From assembly GCA_963665925.1 (NCBI GenBank), contig OY762511.1, forward strand, positions 4,216,001-4,280,000: a DNA stretch of 64,000 nt, written 5' to 3'. Both the position numbers and the translations under genes were made by a program. Below, one piece after another: positions 59,949-64,000 of the stretch. Numbering within the stretch: position 1 is the stretch's first letter; every line of letters begins with the position of its first letter. The notes under the pieces are model-generated. The model was not told the origin of the DNA. It worked only from the letters and a program-made list of their open reading frames with translations, and made no database searches. This DNA comes from G963665925 sp963665925 (GTDB lineage: Bacteria; Bacillota; Clostridia; Peptostreptococcales; Acidaminobacteraceae).

Positions 59949-61151
59949 TTAGTTAATGATACCTTTAGCTTTTAGCTCTTCCAGTGCTTCATCTGAATAA
60001 CCCAGTCCACTGAAGATTGCTGTGTTGTGCTCACCTAGATCAGGCGCTGCTGTTTCGTACTTACATGGGTATTCACTCATCTTGATTGGATTACCAATTA
60101 CTGTGAGCTCGCCAGCCTCTTTATGATTAACTTTTACAAGCATTTCACGAACTTCTGTAATGTTCTTGTCATTGCATACCTGCTCACAGTTATATACAGG
60201 TGCAGCTGGTACACCGACTGAATCAATGATTTTCACACATTCTTCAACAGTCTTATCGCTTGCCCAACCATTAATAATCGCTTTCAGGGCTTCAAAGTTT
60301 TCATTTCTTGAAGGTGTGTCACAGTACATCGGATTTTCAGCAAGTTCTGGCATGCCAATAGCTTCAGCAAATTTTACGAAATGTGCATCAGTACCACTCG
60401 CAATAACAAAGAAGTCATCTTTAGCACGGTATGAATCATAAGGTGCACTTGTGATATAACGGTTACCTGTAGGCTCAGGATTCTTTCCAGCATAAACGTA
60501 TTGCATGAGTTTCGCTTCCATGCCCGATACAATCGTATCTACAAGGGCAACATCAATTTGCTGACCTTTACCTGTTTCCTTACGCTTATAAAGCGAAGCA
60601 CATACAGCAATGCCCACATTAAGACCAGCAAACATATCTCCCACAGCCATACCTGCACGTGTAGGTTCAGAGCCTGGCCATCCTGTAATACTCATAGAAC
60701 CACCCATCGCCTGAGCAATCAGATCGTAACCTGGACGGTATGAATTTGGACCATACTGGCCAAAACCAGAAATCGATGCATAAATCAGTGCTGGATTGAT
60801 TTCTTTACATGCATCATATGAAAATCCTAGCTTTGCAAGTGCGCCAGGACGCATATTTTCGATTAGAACATCCGAGCTTTTCACAAGGTCTGCAAATAGC
60901 GTCTTACCTTCATCTGATTTCAAATCAAGGGCTACGCCTTTCTTATTTCTGTTCAGATTCTGAAAATACATACTTCTGCCCGTATTCTCTTCAAGTGGTC
61001 GTGCATATCTGACAAAGTTGCCTTTACTTCTAAGGTTCTCAACCTTGATAACTTCCGCACCCATATCTGCCAAGTACATACCTACATAAGGACCTGCCAG
61101 AAAGTCTGTAAAGTCCAGTACTCTGACGCCTTTTAGTAATTTTTCACTCAT
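59949..61151 (-). CDS. Class III (CaiB/BaiF family) CoA-transferase
   Basis: 400 residues, full length. VRVLDFTDFLAGPYVGMYLA at the N-terminus, the active Asp in GYDLIAQAMGGSMSITG-GDMFAG region, and GRSMYFQNLNRNKKGVALDL are family marks. It moves CoA from a donor (often succinyl-CoA or acetyl-CoA) to an acid. Beside an HMG-CoA-lyase-like gene, the natural guess is activation of 3-hydroxy-3-methylglutarate or citramalate. It has its own terminators on both sides. An AAATAC-type inverted repeat lies in the promoter region near 61181-61208. Confidence 0.9.
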   Translation of the reverse strand: MSEKLLKGVRVLDFTDFLAGPYVGMYLADMGAEVIKVENLRSKGNFVRYARPLEENTGRSMYFQNLNRNKKGVALDLKSDEGKTLFADLVKSSDVLIENMRPGALAKLGFSYDACKEINPALIYASISGFGQYGPNSYRPGYDLIAQAMGGSMSITGWPGSEPTRAGMAVGDMFAGLNVGIAVCASLYKRKETGKGQQIDVALVDTIVSGMEAKLMQYVYAGKNPEPTGNRYITSAPYDSYRAKDDFFVIASGTDAHFVKFAEAIGMPELAENPMYCDTPSRNENFEALKAIINGWASDKTVEECVKIIDSVGVPAAPVYNCEQVCNDKNITEVREMLVKVNHKEAGELTVIGNPIKMSEYPCKYETAAPDLGEHNTAIFSGLGYSDEALEELKAKGIIN

Positions 61152-61268
61152 TCTCTAAACCTCCATTAAATTCTTAATGTAAATACTTAATGTCTCAAGT
61201 GTATTTACGTGTTCATGCATAAACAGATTTATCATCATCTGCACGCATTTTAAGGACAACTCCGTTTA

Positions 61269-61314
61269 AAGACCTAGTGTTCACAGCACATAATGCATAG
61301 AAACACTAGGTCTT
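61269..61314 (-). terminator. Terminator of the TRAP operon
   Basis: Minus strand: AGACCTAGTGTTTC pairs with GAACACTAGGTCT across a ~20-base loop. A weak TTTAAA follows. Confidence 0.75.
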
Positions 61315-61321
61315 GTGACTA

Positions 61322-62614
61322 TCAACCAATAAGCAGTTTTGGTAAAAACGTTATAATCTGCGGTACAAATATGAACAGAAACAGGTTGGCAATCAGTACA
61401 AATAAGAATGGTAAAATTCTTAAGACAATGCGTTCCAAACTAATGCCTGTAATATTCGACGCAACAAACAAATTCATGCCAATAGGTGGCGTTATTTGAC
61501 CAATTGCCAAGTTTATAATCATAATCAAGCCAAAATACATCGGATCGATGCCATATGACTCAATCAACGGGACAAGTACAGGTGTTAATAATGTGATTGC
61601 AGCTACATTGTCAAGCAGCGCACCCGCTATAAACAGTGAAACATTTACCAGTAAGAGGACAATGAGCGGACTGTCCGTGAAGGACTGTATCGCCAGTGTC
61701 AGTTGGGTGGGAATCTGCTGAACTGCCAGTAGCCATCCGAAAACCGAGGATGCTCCAATCAGAAATATGATGACTGAAGAACTAATTCCTGTTCGGACAA
61801 GTGATTTGTAAAATTGTTTTAGAGTGAGTTGTTTGTAAATGAAATAACCCACTAAAATACCATATAGCACTGCAATACCTGCTGCCTCAGTCGCCGTAAA
61901 TGCGCCTGAATAAATGCCGCCTAAGATAATTATTGGCGACAGTAAAGCAGTGAAACTGTGAAACATCGCTAGTTTCTTACCAGTTTTGGTCTCACCTTCT
62001 TCAAGGTCGAAGGGCAGTTTTCCATAGTTTTTCTTTTTTGCAATAAAGACTTGAACAACCATGAGGCTGGCACCCATAATAAGACCTGGGAAAATGCCAC
62101 CTACGAACATTCTGAGTACAGAAACGTTTGCAATGACTGCGTAAAGCAGCATAGTCCCACTCGGCGGAATAATCAGACCGAGAAGGCCTGACGACGCAAC
62201 GACTGCTGCAGAGTAATCTTTCTCGTATCCAGCCTTATCCATTGGTGGTACCATAATCCCACCGATAGCAGCTGTTGTTGCAGCTGAAGACCCCGAAATA
62301 GCGCCGAAAAACATGGCGGCAAGTGTTGCCACCATCGAAAGACCACCCGTAAACTTACCAACCATACTATTTGCAAGGACAACCAGTTTTTTCGAAACGC
62401 CACCCTCAGTCATCACTTCTCCAGCCAGTATGAAAAATGTAACTGCGAGTAAAGTGAAATGATTTATACCTGACATCAGCTTTTGAGTGACGATTATTGC
62501 AGGAATGGTCCCCTGCACTTTGAGCGTTAAGAAGGCAGCAGAACCCAGAGCGATACCGATTGGAACCGCACATAAGAGGAGGATTGCTACAGATACTAAC
62601 AATATCGCTGACAT
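61322..62614 (-). CDS. dctM: TRAP transporter large permease (DctM type)
   Basis: 430 residues, about twelve helices. Family segments: NHFTLLAVTFFILAGEVMTE, GAISGSSAATTAAIGGIMVP and SSGLLGLIIPPSGTMLLYAV. It forms the sodium-driven channel of a tripartite periplasmic-type transporter for carboxylates. Its ATG overlaps the stop of the DctQ gene. Substrate probably the acid processed by the adjacent CoA-transferase and lyase. Confidence 0.93.
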   Translation of the reverse strand: MSAILLVSVAILLLCAVPIGIALGSAAFLTLKVQGTIPAIIVTQKLMSGINHFTLLAVTFFILAGEVMTEGGVSKKLVVLANSMVGKFTGGLSMVATLAAMFFGAISGSSAATTAAIGGIMVPPMDKAGYEKDYSAAVVASSGLLGLIIPPSGTMLLYAVIANVSVLRMFVGGIFPGLIMGASLMVVQVFIAKKKNYGKLPFDLEEGETKTGKKLAMFHSFTALLSPIIILGGIYSGAFTATEAAGIAVLYGILVGYFIYKQLTLKQFYKSLVRTGISSSVIIFLIGASSVFGWLLAVQQIPTQLTLAIQSFTDSPLIVLLLVNVSLFIAGALLDNVAAITLLTPVLVPLIESYGIDPMYFGLIMIINLAIGQITPPIGMNLFVASNITGISLERIVLRILPFLFVLIANLFLFIFVPQIITFLPKLLIG

Positions 62615-63111
62615 TATTTTTCCTCCTTATGGACTGGTGAATTTTGAAGCTTCTTCAGCAAGTCATTGACGTAATTGATTGCCATCATCAAACATCCCGC
62701 AGCCACCACTGCATAATATCCTTCTGCTGGTACTGGAGAGGCGCCAATAATTGTGCCCCTCGTCTTTTCAATCAACTCAAATGACTGACTGATGACAATT
62801 ACCAAGAAACTAATACTGACTAAATCTGAAAAAATAAGTACACCTCTTGTGATTTTTTTAGGCAATATTAAAACCATGAATTCAAGTACAATGTGCCTGT
62901 GTGTTGCTACTGCACAACCAGCGCCAAGAAATACAGTGGTCAGTAGTAAAAATACCAATACATCTTGTGACGACGGTAACGGAATAAAGAATATGAACCT
63001 TGAAAATATTTGCGCTAGCAAAACGACAAACATTGTCAGTAGGCAGGCCACAAGTAGATATTCATTAATCTTATTCAATTTCGCTACGAACACGTCTAAT
63101 TTTCTAAACAT
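62614..63111 (-). CDS. dctQ: TRAP transporter small permease (DctQ type)
   Basis: 165 residues with four helices. The central FFIPLPSSQDVLVFLLLTTV followed by FLGAGCAVATHRHIVLEF matches the DctQ pattern (W/F..E...LL..w..flG....r...H). Lies between the binding protein and DctM. ATG 63111 has an AAGGGG site. Confidence 0.9.
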   Translation of the reverse strand: MFRKLDVFVAKLNKINEYLLVACLLTMFVVLLAQIFSRFIFFIPLPSSQDVLVFLLLTTVFLGAGCAVATHRHIVLEFMVLILPKKITRGVLIFSDLVSISFLVIVISQSFELIEKTRGTIIGASPVPAEGYYAVVAAGCLMMAINYVNDLLKKLQNSPVHKEEK

Positions 63112-63173
63112 TTTAATCCCCTTATTTTTTCCATAATTCGGTATGGAGTTAAGGCTTCAACTGAAGTCATTCA

Positions 63174-64000
63174 CTATTTTATTTCAGCAATCATTTCGAT
63201 TAGCTGATCCCATTCTTCGCCATTTTCTTCTGAATACGCGTCATATAAAGGCGCGAGTACTTCTTTAAAGGCATTTGGATCCGGCTGTGTCACTGTCATA
63301 CCCTCTGCTTCAAGTTCTTCAAGCTGTTCTGATTCATTGTTTTTTACCATTTCAACATCCATCACAGCTGCTTCCTTAGCCGCATCGAGAAGGACCTGCT
63401 GAAATTCTGGCGACAGGCTGTCAAATTTCACCTTGTTCATGACCAGTGGCTGTGTTACATATTGATGTCTTGTAATCGCAAGGTAATCTTGTACTTCAAA
63501 GAGTTTATTTTGAAGAATATTTGTTGTAGGGTTCTCCTGACCATCTACAGTGCCTGTTTGAAGGGCTGTATATGTTTCTGACATGGAAATCGGCGTAGGA
63601 TTCGCACCCAGCGTTGAAATCAAGTCTGAAATCAGCTTAGCTGAACCAATTCTGATTTTAAGTCCTTCCACATCTACAGGCGAAGTGATTGGTGTGTTGG
63701 ATGTCATGAGTCTAAAGCCATTTGCATTCCAACCAAGAATAATCAGACCATCTTCTTTTATCTTCTCTTCCAAATATTTCGCCGCTTCACTATCCGGAAT
63801 TTTCTCGACTTGGTCGTAAGACGCGAATTGGTAAGGCATTCCAAGCGCATTGAATAAGGGCTGATGATTCGCAAGAAAGGCATCTGGGGTAATCACCAAG
63901 TCCTGTGTGCCTACTTTCACAGATTCAAGTTCGTCTGGTCCAGAACCTAACTGGTCTGCTGGAAAGATGTTGATATGAATCTGTCCATTTGTTTTTTCGT
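63174..64000 (-). CDS. dctP: TRAP transporter substrate-binding protein (DctP type), 5' end outside window
   Basis: The frame is open to the right edge. It reads through INIFPADQLGSGPDELESVK and VGTQDL, the hallmark of DctP proteins, so the real start lies beyond 64000. Another segment, GLKIRIGSAKLISDLISTLG, contains the Arg that usually binds the carboxylate (here in KIRIG), and YTALQTGTVDGQENPTTN is the second family motif. The exported binding protein of the carboxylate transporter with DctQ and DctM. Confidence 0.92.
   Translation of the reverse strand, partial: EKTNGQIHINIFPADQLGSGPDELESVKVGTQDLVITPDAFLANHQPLFNALGMPYQFASYDQVEKIPDSEAAKYLEEKIKEDGLIILGWNANGFRLMTSNTPITSPVDVEGLKIRIGSAKLISDLISTLGANPTPISMSETYTALQTGTVDGQENPTTNILQNKLFEVQDYLAITRHQYVTQPLVMNKVKFDSLSPEFQQVLLDAAKEAAVMDVEMVKNNESEQLEELEAEGMTVTQPDPNAFKEVLAPLYDAYSEENGEEWDQLIEMIAEIK

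Noticed and set aside
1..64000. tRNA, rRNA or tmRNA genes
   Set aside because: No cloverleaf with a GGTTCGA-type arm or rRNA segments was found by reading both strands.

Overview
The window looks like a chromosomal stretch from a low-GC, Gram-positive, probably anaerobic member of the Clostridia. Evidence: AT-rich codon use, strong GGAGG ribosome sites, a ferredoxin-dependent 2-oxoacid oxidoreductase, Clostridia-type riboswitches (cobalamin, ykkC/guanidine-I), a group II intron, and many methyl-accepting chemotaxis proteins. I cannot fix the genus from this sequence. Most genes lie on the minus strand.

Region by region. 0-5.6 kb: the end of a membrane-anchored protein, a chemoreceptor, an IS256-family element nested inside an IS3-family remnant, then a decayed PemK-type toxin-antitoxin pair and the first copy of a 33-codon peptide cassette. 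5.6-11.2 kb: a ZIP metal transporter and a cobalamin-riboswitch-controlled ABC importer whose binding protein is fused to an FMN-binding domain, preceded by a MarR regulator and a TrmO-like protein. 11.3-30.3 kb: a metal and redox island with two P1B copper-type ATPases, a CopZ-like chaperone, several small Cys/His/Met-rich proteins, an RseC-like protein, Lgt, a membrane aminopropyltransferase-like protein, a chemoreceptor, and a histidine kinase with an NtrC-type sigma-54 activator. Five sigma-54 (-24/-12) promoters sit here, four of them as two back-to-back pairs forming perfect 20-bp inverted repeats. The local two-component system is the obvious candidate to control them. 30.4-36 kb: a group IIC-like intron placed directly after a terminator, the second toxin-antitoxin/peptide module between 190-bp direct repeats, an AbiEi antitoxin whose toxin gene is reduced to a stub, and a recombinase-like remnant. 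36-48.3 kb: drug/metabolite exporters with AraC, LysR and MarR regulators, and two ykkC/guanidine-I riboswitches controlling separate units. 48.4-64 kb: a chemoreceptor and two carboxylate transporters, a 2-oxoacid:ferredoxin oxidoreductase operon with an HMG-CoA-lyase-like enzyme, a class III CoA-transferase and a TRAP transporter. Sigma-54 promoters precede the chemoreceptor, one transporter and the lyase operon.

How the genes may work together. The 11-30 kb block reads as copper export, metal binding and extracytoplasmic thiol/lipoprotein handling under one sigma-54 two-component system. The 53-64 kb block reads as uptake of an organic acid, CoA activation, carbon-carbon cleavage, and ferredoxin-linked oxidation. 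The least explained item is the 33-codon peptide gene. It occurs three times as a self-contained unit (promoter with operator-like dyad, ribosome site, ORF, terminator), and one copy has landed on the 3' end of a copper ATPase gene.
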